A DNA stretch of 64,000 nt from Gammaproteobacteria bacterium (GCA_026707945.1 JAPOVV010000074.1:1-64000); one strand, 5' to 3'; shown: positions 47,296-56,451, counted from the first letter of the stretch. Numbers and translations: made by a program. The notes: generated by a model not told the origin, from the letters alone.

Positions 47296-48564
47296 ATGGC
47301 TGACGAAAGCGCTAACGCCGATCCTTATATGTACAACGGGTTTCCGATGAATACCCCGATGGATATTCGCCTGGGTCTTACACGGGAAGAGGATATCAAT
47401 CACGAGCTTCGATGGGGGATCATCAGTGCTTCGTCGATTTCGTCCGACTGGGTGAAATCGCTACAAGATGTGCCTGGCGCTAAATTCACTGCAATCGCCG
47501 CTCGTGATATGGATCGCGCTAGAGCGTTCGCCGACGCTCATGAAATCCCTACCGCGTACGACTCATATGACGATCTTGTCAACGACGAAGATGTGGACAT
47601 CGTGTACATCGCATCAAAGACATGGGACCACCACCGCGATTTGATGCGGACGATCGGCGCCGGTAAACATGTCCTTTGCGAGAAACCCTTTACTGATACG
47701 GCAGATCAAGCGAAGGAAGTCTTCGACGCGGCGGCGAAAGCCGGCGTCGTGTGCTGGGAGGGCATGTGGCTACGATTCTTTCCCGCCGTCGAGCATGCTC
47801 GCGCTTCGATGGAACGAGGGGATATTGGCGATATTCGTGTTGTACAGGCCGATTACCCTGACCGAGTTTACGCACTAAATCCTGCGATCACTGGTTTCGG
47901 TGCAAGCGAGATGCCAGTCATCGCAGCAGCAGGTCGCAAAGCGCGAGCACAGCCCTACGAGAATGACGTTTTTTCCGCACACGGTTCATCACCGAGTGCA
48001 GCGGTCCTTCAATATTCCGATCAGGAAGGTATCGCAGTGATTACCTTCCCGAACGGTCGGTTCATTGAAGAATCACAATACATCGGTACAAAAGGTCGAA
48101 TAACGGTCGAGACGCCGTCGCATCATCCAAGCGCTGTAACGATTCGTACGGGCAGACCGGGTCGTCGCGGAACACGACGGGAAGAAGGCAAGCCGGTTAT
48201 GGAACTGGATCCACATAAAGGATGGACCGGAGACTGGATCGAAACACACTGGGAGCAGGATCGCAATCCCAGCGCTGGACCATTCAATCAAGTCGACCGA
48301 TTCGAATACCCTGTACCAACACCTGCACCGATAACGCGAGGGCAGCCCCCAGCTGCACGTTGGAACGGCGAACGGCTGATCAAGTACAAAGGCTGGACGT
48401 GGCACGGTGGCAACCAACATGGGTTTACGTACCAAGCGCAAGCGGTGCATCGTTGCATGGGTGCGGGATTGAGCGAAATGCCCCAGTGGACGACCGCGGA
48501 GTCGATTCGAGTCTGTGAGATCATCGACGAGATCAATCGACAATGTGCCGAGCGCGGGTTCTAA
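47296..48564 (+). CDS. Gfo/Idh/MocA family oxidoreductase
   Basis: 422 residues. The N-terminal NAD(P)-binding fold starts late, at about residue 38 (RWGIISASSISSDWV), where the usual glycine-rich GxGxxG is replaced by GIISASS, as in the trans-1,2-dihydrodiol dehydrogenase-like branch. KHVLCEKPFTDTADQA holds the conserved EKP lysine. The C-terminal half keeps the family beta-sheet (VITFPNGRFIEESQYIGTKGRI) plus an extra Pro- and Trp-rich segment near 285-380. Substrate unknown, perhaps a sugar or cyclitol derivative. The Coq4-like gene follows on the same strand. Confidence 0.85.
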   Translation: MADESANADPYMYNGFPMNTPMDIRLGLTREEDINHELRWGIISASSISSDWVKSLQDVPGAKFTAIAARDMDRARAFADAHEIPTAYDSYDDLVNDEDVDIVYIASKTWDHHRDLMRTIGAGKHVLCEKPFTDTADQAKEVFDAAAKAGVVCWEGMWLRFFPAVEHARASMERGDIGDIRVVQADYPDRVYALNPAITGFGASEMPVIAAAGRKARAQPYENDVFSAHGSSPSAAVLQYSDQEGIAVITFPNGRFIEESQYIGTKGRITVETPSHHPSAVTIRTGRPGRRGTRREEGKPVMELDPHKGWTGDWIETHWEQDRNPSAGPFNQVDRFEYPVPTPAPITRGQPPAARWNGERLIKYKGWTWHGGNQHGFTYQAQAVHRCMGAGLSEMPQWTTAESIRVCEIIDEINRQCAERGF

Positions 48565-48675
48565 ATTCGAGCGAAAAATCACGATCCTTATGCGTGTGAG
48601 TTGCGCAAAACCCTAAAATTTCACGAGCGGAATAGCTCGTGCGATACACACATGACCCGGAACAAAAGACAGACT

Positions 48676-49410
48676 ATGCGGCGTATGAAGACTCGTCCGC
48701 TGACCGCGCTTAAAGCCGTTCGTAATGTGCTGAACGATCCAGAGCAGACTTCTCAGGTATTTCGGGTCCTTCAGGCTCTGAGCGGTCCTTCCTTGACTCG
48801 AAATTTCAATAAGTTCTGTGCCACCGAAACCGGCAATCGTGTACTGAATGAACGGCTTGATCTGGTTTCTAAGTTGAACGACCCCGATTACTTAACGAGT
48901 TTACCCGAGCATTCGCTCGGGCATACGTACCATCGGTTTATTAGCCGCGAACAAATCTCCGCAGGGGGTCTTGAGGAAGCAAGCGCCGAAGCGAACGAAG
49001 AAGATGGATATTCACCCGTTGCTACAGATCAACAAAGCAATGCGGATTTCGACCTCTTCATTCGTCGAACTCGAGCTTCTCACGATCTGTTTCACGTTTT
49101 AACACGCTATGGCCGCGATCCTCTCGGAGAAGCATGTCTGCTCGCGTTTACGTATGGTCAAACCAAAAACATCGCTTTTCCATTCATCCTCTTGTCAGCG
49201 GCTCGGCGTTTGTATCAAGGGGCAGGCATTACCGTATTTGGTGCGCTCTGGCGTGGTTATCGCGACGGCAAAAAGGCGGGCTGGCTTCTAAGCGCTGACT
49301 GGGAAACGCTGTTGGAACAACCGCTTGAAAGCGTTCGTAATTCATACGGCATTCCCGCACCCGAACGATATCAAAGACTCGCCGCGAACCTCGCACAAGC
49401 AAGCGCTTAG
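48676..49410 (+). CDS. Coq4-like protein
   Basis: About 244 residues; ATGs at 48652, 48676 and 48685 and a TTG at 48601 are all possible starts. The Coq4 metal motif HDxxHx11E is intact: His136, Asp137, His140 and Glu152 when counted from 48676 (SHDLFHVLTRYGRDPLGEACL). ALKAVRNVLNDPEQTSQVF is a typical Coq4 start, and HTYHRFI and DFDLFIRRTR-like segments also fit. Coq4 is needed for ubiquinone synthesis in eukaryotes and has been linked to C1 decarboxylation and hydroxylation of the ring. Its bacterial homologues are less well studied. Neighbours are an oxidoreductase and an esterase, not ubi genes. Confidence 0.82.
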   Translation: MRRMKTRPLTALKAVRNVLNDPEQTSQVFRVLQALSGPSLTRNFNKFCATETGNRVLNERLDLVSKLNDPDYLTSLPEHSLGHTYHRFISREQISAGGLEEASAEANEEDGYSPVATDQQSNADFDLFIRRTRASHDLFHVLTRYGRDPLGEACLLAFTYGQTKNIAFPFILLSAARRLYQGAGITVFGALWRGYRDGKKAGWLLSADWETLLEQPLESVRNSYGIPAPERYQRLAANLAQASA

Positions 49411-49424
49411 CGCTAGTTGATACC

Positions 49425-50534
49425 CTGAGCGACTTCACAGAGCGGCTGTGGCCGCAAGATGCTCCTCACGCTGAAGGCACCGATCCCACCGATATTCCAG
49501 CGCTTTCAGTTCATACCGACTTAGGAGCACGCGATACCGGTGCTGGCGTCATTGTTTGCCCTGGCGGGGGCTATCGCATACTTGCGTCGACCCATGAAGG
49601 GCTGCACGTCGCTGCTGCACTCAATGAAGTGGGCGTTAGAGCGTTCGTTTTGCGCTACCGTGTTGGTCCTAAGTACCACTCTAGCATCTCGTTGCTGGAC
49701 GGGCAGCGTGCGATTCGTTTCGTGCGTCACCACTCAGAACGATTTGGCGTTGATCCAAACCGGCTCGGCATGCTCGGCTTCTCTGCAGGTGGCCATCTAA
49801 CGTTTGCGGTGGGTACTAGCGATCTTCGTACCCAACCAAGCGCCAACGATCCAATCGATCGAGAATCGTCTGTACCCAATTTCCTGGTACCAGTCTATGG
49901 CGTCAGCAACGGCGAAATACGAGGTCGTAAAGCGACCGAATACCTAGCGACTGACACGAAAGTGAATGCCGACACGCCGCCGACTTTTCTCGTGCATACG
50001 CATGAAGACGACATCGTCTCTTCAGAACAATCGACGCTGTTTTACAACGCACTACGACGAGCGGGAGTCGCTGCCGAAATGCACGTCTTTGGGTATGGTG
50101 AACATGGCGTCGGATTGGCGTCGGGTGATCCCGATACAAGCCAGTGGTTCCCATTGCTCGTGCGGTGGATGCGACGGTCGGGATTCCTTACGCGAATGCC
50201 GCGGGTACCCATCCAGCAGACGTTGCCAACTCACGATACGATCGAGCATCCATTGGGCATGTTCTGGGTCACGTTGATTCCCGACGATCCGCATGCGCCT
50301 ATCGCAAGAGTACGACTTGATCCAAATGCGGGAGGGTTAGTACAGATTCCTGCTTCGCATGGTCCAGTCCCTGGACCGCATACTTTGGAGTTGCGAAGGA
50401 TTTCGCACACATGGCCTTTCGATGCAGTAGGCGAGTATCAAGTGATCGACAAAGCGCAACCGATGCTTAACGAGCGTCCGACGATATCGGTTCGCGTGGT
50501 CGTAGAGACCAACGGCACCATTCGAACGATTTAA
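49425..50534 (+). CDS. BD-FAE/pectin-acetylesterase-like alpha/beta hydrolase with C-terminal extension and no standard start
   Basis: The homologous region begins with ERLWPQDAPHAEGTDPTD and the oxyanion motif VIVCPGGGY, but no in-frame ATG, GTG or TTG precedes it. The best candidate is a CTG at 49425, giving 369 residues with the nucleophile Ser120 in GFSAGGH, an Asp in HTHEDD and His in GYGEHGVG. The first standard start is a GTG at 49629, which would remove the oxyanion loop. The frame is -1 relative to the Coq4-like gene, whose stop is at 49410. About 110 extra C-terminal residues (from about 265) form a predicted beta-rich part I do not recognise. Confidence 0.72.
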   Translation: MSDFTERLWPQDAPHAEGTDPTDIPALSVHTDLGARDTGAGVIVCPGGGYRILASTHEGLHVAAALNEVGVRAFVLRYRVGPKYHSSISLLDGQRAIRFVRHHSERFGVDPNRLGMLGFSAGGHLTFAVGTSDLRTQPSANDPIDRESSVPNFLVPVYGVSNGEIRGRKATEYLATDTKVNADTPPTFLVHTHEDDIVSSEQSTLFYNALRRAGVAAEMHVFGYGEHGVGLASGDPDTSQWFPLLVRWMRRSGFLTRMPRVPIQQTLPTHDTIEHPLGMFWVTLIPDDPHAPIARVRLDPNAGGLVQIPASHGPVPGPHTLELRRISHTWPFDAVGEYQVIDKAQPMLNERPTISVRVVVETNGTIRTI

Positions 50535-50547
50535 AGCTGATCGTACG

Positions 50548-51369
50548 CTAGGCTTCAGCGCTTTCCTTCATAAGCGCGTCCATCGCTTGTCTGGCGCGCG
50601 ATTCATCCTGCGGGATGAGAGAAATAATCCGATCAACGCCAACATCGCGAAAAGCGGCAATCGCAGCGGCATCGACGCGCATCGATGGTGTAACACTGAT
50701 CTCAAGCTGATCGCCGCCTTCAAGTTCATGTAACCTCGCGACAACCGCGGCAGTCTGATCAACATTCATCGCAAACCCATACCAACCTTGACCATATTTA
50801 GCCGCGCGTTTTAGAGCACCAAGGCTCGTACCGCCGACAACGATGGGAGGACCACCATCTTGGATGGGTCTAGGTTGCGCGTCGATGTCGTTGAACTGAT
50901 AGAAGCGACCGTTAAACGTCGGTTGAGCTTGATTCCACAATGCGCGCATGATTTCTATGTACTCGTTGCTTCGAGCGCCTCGTTCATGAAAAGGTATCCC
51001 TAACGCGGCAAATTCTTGGTGTAGATAACCTGCGCCAATCCCCAATATCAAGCGACCATTAGACAGCACATCCAAACTCGCCATTTCCTTTGATAGGACT
51101 AACGGATTACGCTGCGCAATGAGTACGATGCCAGTGCCTAACCTAATCTTGGATGTTTTGGCGGCGAGAAAAGCCAATACCGTACTCGGATGGAGCATTG
51201 GATGGTCCGGTTCAGCCGGCGATGGCGGCTGACGAGGGGACGGAAACACGACGTGTTCGCCAGTCCACATGGACTCCATCCCGGCAGCTTCAGCATGCTG
51301 CGCTAGCTCTATTGCGATCGTCGGTTCTGCAGAAGCGCCTGATCCGATACCGAAAAATCCTATTTTCAA
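50548..51369 (-). CDS. LLM-class flavin-dependent (luciferase-like) oxidoreductase
   Basis: 273 residues, shaped like the F420/FMN-dependent bacterial luciferase-like family. MKIGFFG, the ESMWTGEHVVFPS segment, IRLGTGIVLIAQRNPLVLSKEMASLDVLSNGRLILGIGAGY and PPIVVGGTSLGALKRAAKYGQGWYG are typical. The annotated TIGR03619-like F420 branch has this layout, but cofactor use cannot be read reliably here. Substrate unknown. It is convergent with the esterase gene, 13 bases away. Confidence 0.85.
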   Translation of the reverse strand: MKIGFFGIGSGASAEPTIAIELAQHAEAAGMESMWTGEHVVFPSPRQPPSPAEPDHPMLHPSTVLAFLAAKTSKIRLGTGIVLIAQRNPLVLSKEMASLDVLSNGRLILGIGAGYLHQEFAALGIPFHERGARSNEYIEIMRALWNQAQPTFNGRFYQFNDIDAQPRPIQDGGPPIVVGGTSLGALKRAAKYGQGWYGFAMNVDQTAAVVARLHELEGGDQLEISVTPSMRVDAAAIAAFRDVGVDRIISLIPQDESRARQAMDALMKESAEA

Positions 51370-51418
51370 TGTAGTAAGTCCTTCAATCGCTTACTTTAGA
51401 AATACGGCTTGTTCCTCG

Positions 51419-52099
51419 CTATGAAGATTCGCCTGCCTTCTGCATTTCAAGTTTCGATTCGATTGCCAGCTGGTTTATTTCACCAGCCGTGGTTTCAACG
51501 TCACCGATTCTTAGCTGCTCATCGTCCAAAACGATATCGGCGCGGAATTGCTTCCAATCTCCACCCCGCAAAACTTCAATCCCGCGTGCACTTGCCATAT
51601 CGCGAATATAGAAGATGGGTTCGAGTGGCATTAGAGGACTCGAATCAACTTGTCGAAGTACCAACATCTCCGCATGGCGTGTCGAAACACCCTCAGCTGT
51701 AAATCGCACATCAACATCGTGTTCGCTACCTATAACGATGATGCGAATGACCTCAGTCTTTTCCGGGCGGGGCCGTGCAAATAGATTTCCGTCCGATAGT
51801 ATGCCGTCCAGACCAGTTGGATCATGCCTTTGCGCTCGCAACGAAGATAGCCGGCTGCGCCGAGTCGTTCTTCTAATCAGCCATGCAAGTAATACGAGCG
51901 CGGCGACACCTAAAACCGCGATAATCGCAATATTCATCGCGCTTATATCCCCAAAACCAAAGGCAGTTTGACTGAGATATAAATGCTGATTTATGCTTGT
52001 GCTGTTAATCGCTTGAGAAGACTGAAGAAGCAAAAGTGACAAAACTACGAGTAATCCATGAACCACGTAACGCTTGCGAGCCTTCAATAAGACAAACAT
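51419..52099 (-). CDS. Membrane protein with an FHA-like domain
   Basis: 226 residues from the ATG at 52099; another ATG lies at 52138. An N-terminal signal-like helix (VVHGLLVVLSLLLLQSSQA) and a second helix (NIAIIAVLGVAALVLLAWLI) precede a cytoplasmic basic stretch RRTTRRSR. The C-terminal 120 residues resemble a forkhead-associated domain: VIGSEHDVDV, VSTRHAEM (the S-x-x-H pair), FYIRDMASARGIEV and DEQLRIGDVE. The usual GR after the first strand is GS, and the StNGT turn is SARGI, so phosphothreonine binding is uncertain. No kinase gene is nearby. Confidence 0.65.
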   Translation of the reverse strand: MFVLLKARKRYVVHGLLVVLSLLLLQSSQAINSTSINQHLYLSQTAFGFGDISAMNIAIIAVLGVAALVLLAWLIRRTTRRSRLSSLRAQRHDPTGLDGILSDGNLFARPRPEKTEVIRIIVIGSEHDVDVRFTAEGVSTRHAEMLVLRQVDSSPLMPLEPIFYIRDMASARGIEVLRGGDWKQFRADIVLDDEQLRIGDVETTAGEINQLAIESKLEMQKAGESS

Positions 52100-52240
52100 C
52101 GAGTTAGCACACCACGAATTTGCTCTCTCTAGACTCAATATGTTAGCGACTTTAATGACTACCGAGACCGAATATCGAGCGGAACCATCGCTTTAATCCA
52201 TCGCCAATAAACAATGGTGAGAGCACGCACCGATAAATAT

Positions 52241-52942
52241 TCAGCTACCTTCAATTAGCATCGTACGAATCTTGCCAATCGCCTTCGTTGGATTCAAGTC
52301 CTTCGGGCATGCATCGACGCAATTCATAATCGTGCGACACCGAAACACACTGTACGGGTCGCCTAACTTATCGAGTCGTTCACTCGTCGCCGTGTCCCGC
52401 GAATCTGCTAAGAATCGATAAGCCTGTAGAAGCCCTGCGGGACCAATGAATTTGTCTGGGTTCCACCAGTACGACGGACAGGAAGTAGAACAACACGCAC
52501 ATAGGATGCACTCATAAAGCCCGTCCAGTTTCTCACGCTCCTCAACGCTCTGGATTCGTTCTCTCTCTGGCGGTTCTTCGTCGTTGATCAGGAACGGATC
52601 GATTTTCTCGTATTGCGCGTAAAACTGCGACATATCGACCACGAGATCGCGAATGACCGGTAATCCTGGTAACGGTCGAAGCGTCAGTGAATTTCGGCTG
52701 ACGATTGAAGAAACGGTCGTCTTACACGCAAGACCGTTACGCCCGTTCATGTTCATACCATCCGATCCGCACACACCTTCCCGACAGGAACGTCGATACG
52801 CGATTGTCGGATCCTGCAAACGAAGGTCTTCTAGTACATCCAGTACCATCAATTCGCGATCTTGGGGCAATTCGAATTCATAGTCTTGCATGCGTGGCAC
52901 GTCGTCTTGCTCCGGCACGAATCGATAGACGCTTACTTTCAA
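52241..52942 (-). CDS. sdhB: Succinate dehydrogenase iron-sulfur subunit
   Basis: 233 residues (E. coli 238). I chose the TTG at 52942, one base after the sdhA stop, because GGGAG lies 7 bases upstream and the product KVSVYRFVPEQDDVPRMQDY aligns with the E. coli start. The 2Fe-2S site is in SCREGVCGSDGMNMNG with NGLAC; the 4Fe-4S and 3Fe-4S ligands are in CILCACCSTSCPSYWW and CRTIMNCVDACPKDLNP. It passes electrons from SdhA to ubiquinone bound near SdhCD. Confidence 0.97.
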   Translation of the reverse strand: MKVSVYRFVPEQDDVPRMQDYEFELPQDRELMVLDVLEDLRLQDPTIAYRRSCREGVCGSDGMNMNGRNGLACKTTVSSIVSRNSLTLRPLPGLPVIRDLVVDMSQFYAQYEKIDPFLINDEEPPERERIQSVEEREKLDGLYECILCACCSTSCPSYWWNPDKFIGPAGLLQAYRFLADSRDTATSERLDKLGDPYSVFRCRTIMNCVDACPKDLNPTKAIGKIRTMLIEGS

Positions 52943-52943
52943 C

Positions 52944-54716
52944 TTAGTACTCCCGAACCGCAGGTTCAAACGCATCAATCTGAGTCGGTGCGAAATTCAC
53001 AGAACGCTTACCGACGCGATGATCAGAAGGGTAATACATCGAATGACAAAGCCATTGTTCATCATCTCGCTCCGGAAAATCGTCACGTGCGTGGGCTCCT
53101 CGACTCTCCGTTCGACCCAACGCGGCATACGCTGTCGCTTCTGCGATCTCCAACAGATTGTCTAGTTCGAGCGCATCGATACGCGCGGTGTTAAACGCTT
53201 TGCTCTTGTCGGCGAGGTGTGCTTCTTGGATACGCTGTCGTAACTCTTCAAGTTTCGCGCGACCACGCTCCATCGGTTCACCTGTGCGGAAGATGCCGAA
53301 GCTCTCTTGCATCGTCAACTGTAATTCTCGTTTTAACTGGAGTGGCTCCTCACCTTCATTCGAACTTTCCCACCTTCGGAAACGCGACATCGCTCGATCG
53401 AGGTCGTCAGCAGAAGCGTCAGCGTACGAAACACCTTGTTTCATCACTTCCTCAATGTGTATCCCCGCGGCTCGACCAAATACGATGAGATCCAGTAGCG
53501 AATTACCGCCCAACCGATTTGACCCATGGACAGATACGCATGCGACTTCTCCGACTGCATACAAACCTTCAATGATCACATCGCGTCCAAACTCGTCCTG
53601 CGTCAACGCCTCGCCGGAGACGTCCGTCGGTATACCGCCCATCATGTAATGACAAGTCGGATAAACTGGAATAGGTTCTCGCACCGGATCAACATGCGCA
53701 AACGACCGCGCGAGATCGGTAATGCCGGGCAACCGTTCGGTTAGGGTATCTTCCCCTAAGTGATCCAGCTTCAGCAAAACGTGATCGTTGTTAGGTCCAC
53801 AACCGCGACCATCGGCGATTTCAAGGACCATGGCACGTGCAACGACATCTCGACCTGCCAAGTCCTTCGCATTAGGTGCATACCGCTCCATGAATCGTTC
53901 ACCGTCACTATTGATCAAATAGCCACCTTCGCCGCGAGCGCCTTCGGTAATCAATATGCCGACATCCGCAATGCCAGTCGGATGGAACTGCCACATTTCA
54001 ATGTCTTGAACTGGAAAACCAGCTCGAAGGGACATGCCCAAGCCGTCGCCCGTGTTCATTAGCGCGTTGGTCGTACTGTAGTAAATACGCCCACCCCCGC
54101 CTGTTGCCAATACTGTTGCATTGGATTTGATGTAAACAAGCTCGCCTGTCTCGACGCAGATCGCTAGTGACCCTACCACAGCACCGTCCTGATTCTTGAC
54201 GAGATCAACGGCGAACCATTCAGAAAGAAACGTTGTGTTGTTCTTAATGTTGGCTTGATATAACGTGTGCAGAAGCGCATGACCTGTACGATCCGCAGCA
54301 CAGCACGTGCGAGCCGCTTGTCCACCCTTGCCGAAATCCTTAGATTGGCCTCCAAACGGTCGTTGATAGATCCGACCCGATTCAGTTCTTGAGAACGGCA
54401 AGCCTAAATGCTCGAGTTCGTAGATGGCTTCCGGACCAACACTGCACATGTATTCGATCGCTGCTTGGTCGCCAATATAGTCTGACCCCTTCACGGTGTC
54501 ATACATATGCCACCGCCAGTCGTCTTCTGGATCGTCGCTGCCAATCGCACAAGTAATACCGCCTTGTGCAGATACAGTGTGGGAACGAGTCGGGAATACT
54601 TTCGATATTACCGCTGTTCGATAACCCGACTGTGCGATCTGCATCGCCGCGCGCATACCAGCACCACCGCCACCAATAATGACTCCGTCGAATTCCATCG
54701 TGCGAATGTCGGTCAT
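52944..54716 (-). CDS. sdhA: Succinate dehydrogenase flavoprotein subunit
   Basis: 590 residues from the ATG at 54716 (E. coli 588), overlapping the sdhD stop as ATGA. A frame extending 126 codons upstream through sdhD is rejected. It oxidises succinate to fumarate. [18 protein letters not shown] binds FAD, His46 in [12 protein letters not shown] is the covalent FAD attachment site, and [25 protein letters not shown] and [24 protein letters not shown] are the substrate-domain signatures. Confidence 0.98.
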   Translation of the reverse strand: MTDIRTMEFDGVIIGGGGAGMRAAMQIAQSGYRTAVISKVFPTRSHTVSAQGGITCAIGSDDPEDDWRWHMYDTVKGSDYIGDQAAIEYMCSVGPEAIYELEHLGLPFSRTESGRIYQRPFGGQSKDFGKGGQAARTCCAADRTGHALLHTLYQANIKNNTTFLSEWFAVDLVKNQDGAVVGSLAICVETGELVYIKSNATVLATGGGGRIYYSTTNALMNTGDGLGMSLRAGFPVQDIEMWQFHPTGIADVGILITEGARGEGGYLINSDGERFMERYAPNAKDLAGRDVVARAMVLEIADGRGCGPNNDHVLLKLDHLGEDTLTERLPGITDLARSFAHVDPVREPIPVYPTCHYMMGGIPTDVSGEALTQDEFGRDVIIEGLYAVGEVACVSVHGSNRLGGNSLLDLIVFGRAAGIHIEEVMKQGVSYADASADDLDRAMSRFRRWESSNEGEEPLQLKRELQLTMQESFGIFRTGEPMERGRAKLEELRQRIQEAHLADKSKAFNTARIDALELDNLLEIAEATAYAALGRTESRGAHARDDFPERDDEQWLCHSMYYPSDHRVGKRSVNFAPTQIDAFEPAVREY

Positions 54717-55069
54717 AAGTGTCCCCAAATAAGACTCAAGGACCAAACTAGGAAAACTAACAATGCTGCACCGATGACAAGCTGGTACGCCAAACGGAGT
54801 CCCTTCGCGACACCCTGCCCTCGAATGTAATCGGTACCGACTGTCCACATCCCGATCCACGAGTGTATGGCGATTGCTAGCACGGTAAGTGAAGACAGTA
54901 AGAGAGAGTAGCCCGATGTAAAGTAACTTCGCCAGGCGATATAGTCCATATCGCCATTGAGCGCAAAGATTACTGTTAGATGGATTACGTAAATACCAAT
55001 GATCACCGCCGTTAATCGCTGCACGATGAAGTCGATTAATCCACGCTTCGATGATCGAGATTCGCTCAT
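54713..55069 (-). CDS. sdhD: Succinate dehydrogenase membrane anchor subunit SdhD
   Basis: 118 residues from the ATG at 55069, which overlaps the sdhC stop as ATGA (E. coli 115). Three hydrophobic helices follow a basic start ([21 protein letters not shown]). The haem-ligand His is probably the one in [20 protein letters not shown]. It anchors SdhAB and forms part of the quinone pocket with SdhC. Confidence 0.94.
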   Translation of the reverse strand: MSESRSSKRGLIDFIVQRLTAVIIGIYVIHLTVIFALNGDMDYIAWRSYFTSGYSLLLSSLTVLAIAIHSWIGMWTVGTDYIRGQGVAKGLRLAYQLVIGAALLVFLVWSLSLIWGHL

Positions 55070-55437
55070 GTAACGATCCATAGTCCGAATCCAATCGACG
55101 CTAAAGCTGTAAGAATCAGTGTCGTCCACGCGGACCTGCTACTTGCACGTAGTGATATCCCAATGTGGAAGTCCATTAATAAGTGTCGTATACCTGCAAA
55201 AAAGTGATACGAAACGGCAGTTAATACGGTCCATGCAAGTACGCCGTGGTACGTTGTGCCGACTGCATTGAAAACCCAATCGAACGATTCAGGCGATTCG
55301 AGCGTCAGACTTAGTAGATAAGTGAAATAGCCGACACCAAAAAGGAGAACGACACCTGAGATGCGATGTAATATCGACGCGATTGCTGCAATCGGAAAGC
55401 GAAACGCGGTTAGGTCTAAATTAACGGGTCGTGTCAT
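55066..55437 (-). CDS. sdhC: Succinate dehydrogenase cytochrome b556 subunit SdhC
   Basis: 123 residues (E. coli 129) with three membrane helices. [20 protein letters not shown] is followed by LHRISG, the conserved quinone-site segment, and [16 protein letters not shown] holds the haem histidine. It is the first gene of sdhCDAB. The 217 bases upstream are very AT-rich near 55590-55640 and probably contain the promoter. No gltA lies next to it. Confidence 0.96.
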   Translation of the reverse strand: MTRPVNLDLTAFRFPIAAIASILHRISGVVLLFGVGYFTYLLSLTLESPESFDWVFNAVGTTYHGVLAWTVLTAVSYHFFAGIRHLLMDFHIGISLRASSRSAWTTLILTALASIGFGLWIVT

Positions 55438-55654
55438 ACGTGTCGCCGCAAAGCGTTACCAAGCCTCCATCAAGCGGCAACATCGGCTCACGTGAATGAT
55501 ACGCAGCTTGTCGTTTTCAAATCGGCTGACTGTTCGAAAACTATGCGCGGAGTGATCCATCGTGATCGCTTGGACGACAGATATGATCTAAAATATTATT
55601 TTTTAAAATCAATAGGTTATAAGAGATATTTACCAAGGACTTAATCATTCCGAT
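55438..55654. promoter_or_regulatory. AT-rich upstream region of sdhCDAB
   Basis: 217 bases between sdhC and dsbC without a gene. On the - strand a TTGATT followed by a 25-base almost pure A/T stretch (around 55588-55615) looks like a promoter with an UP-like or curved region, but I cannot fix a -10 hexamer with confidence. Confidence 0.4.
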
Positions 55655-56407
55655 CTACATTAATCCTTCACCCTTGAGTATCTGTTCTAGTTCCTCTGCA
55701 TTGACATAACCTCCTACCGTCTTGCCATTGCTCAAAACAAGCAAGGGTGTACCTCGCAGACCAAACAATTTCCCCAACCGATACTGGTCAGCGACCGAGT
55801 TTTCGCATGTCTTAGGTTCGATCTCACCACCCAGCTTTAGCTGTGTCAACGCGGTATGGGGTGTGTTGGAGCACCATGCAGACACCATGGCACTGTAGGG
55901 TTCACTGTCAATCCCCGCACGGGGAAACGCCAAATATCGAATCTCAATGCCTTTTCCATGATAGTCCGCCATTTCGGCATGCAGTTTTTGGCAATAGCCA
56001 CAGGTCGTGTCGGTGAATACATGAACAACCGCTTTTGGCGATTCGAACGGTGGCGCAAACGCAATCACGTCTTTCGTCGTTAGCGCATTCAGCTGTGTTT
56101 CACGCATTGAGCCGATGTGTCTGTCGGTGTGTGCTATCAAAGACAACTCGGGTTCAGTCTTTACTTCAATCAAATCACCTCGCAAAATCCAGCGGCGGTC
56201 TTCGGATACGTAGAGCACCGAGTAATCCTGCAAGGTGGCAACATAAAAACCATCTAGTTCTGCTGGCTCGATGCTCAGCACCTGGTTGTTTTCACCCATG
56301 AGCGAATTTACAAACGACTTAACTTTGTCATCTGCTCTAAGTGGGAGTGCGACGATCATCATCGAGCATGCGACGAGCATCGCCACTAGGTAATTCGTAT
56401 TAGTCAC
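55655..56407 (-). CDS. dsbC: Thiol:disulfide interchange protein DsbC
   Basis: 250 residues (E. coli 236) with a signal peptide (LVAMLVACSMMIVALPLRA). DsbC isomerises wrong disulfides in the periplasm as a V-shaped dimer. The N-terminal dimerisation domain is followed by the thioredoxin fold with active-site Cys136-Gly-Tyr-Cys139 in FTDTTCGYCQKLH and the cis-Pro in RGTPLLV. The second Cys pair (WCSNT and KTCEN) matches the structural disulfide of DsbC. It follows xerD by 44 bases in the conserved order. Confidence 0.95.
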   Translation of the reverse strand: MTNTNYLVAMLVACSMMIVALPLRADDKVKSFVNSLMGENNQVLSIEPAELDGFYVATLQDYSVLYVSEDRRWILRGDLIEVKTEPELSLIAHTDRHIGSMRETQLNALTTKDVIAFAPPFESPKAVVHVFTDTTCGYCQKLHAEMADYHGKGIEIRYLAFPRAGIDSEPYSAMVSAWCSNTPHTALTQLKLGGEIEPKTCENSVADQYRLGKLFGLRGTPLLVLSNGKTVGGYVNAEELEQILKGEGLM

Positions 56408-56451
56408 TTTTGCTATTGTCCGTCATCTGAATGGAGTAAACACCAACTACG

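Noticed and set aside
49339-49425. Programmed -1 frameshift fusing the Coq4-like protein and the esterase
   Set aside because: No slippery heptamer or downstream pseudoknot is evident near the Coq4-like stop, so a CTG start is the simpler reading; kept only as an alternative.
54717-55094. N-terminal extension of sdhA by 126 residues
   Set aside because: It runs through sdhD in another frame; the ATG at 54716 gives the known SdhA N-terminus and an ATGA overlap.
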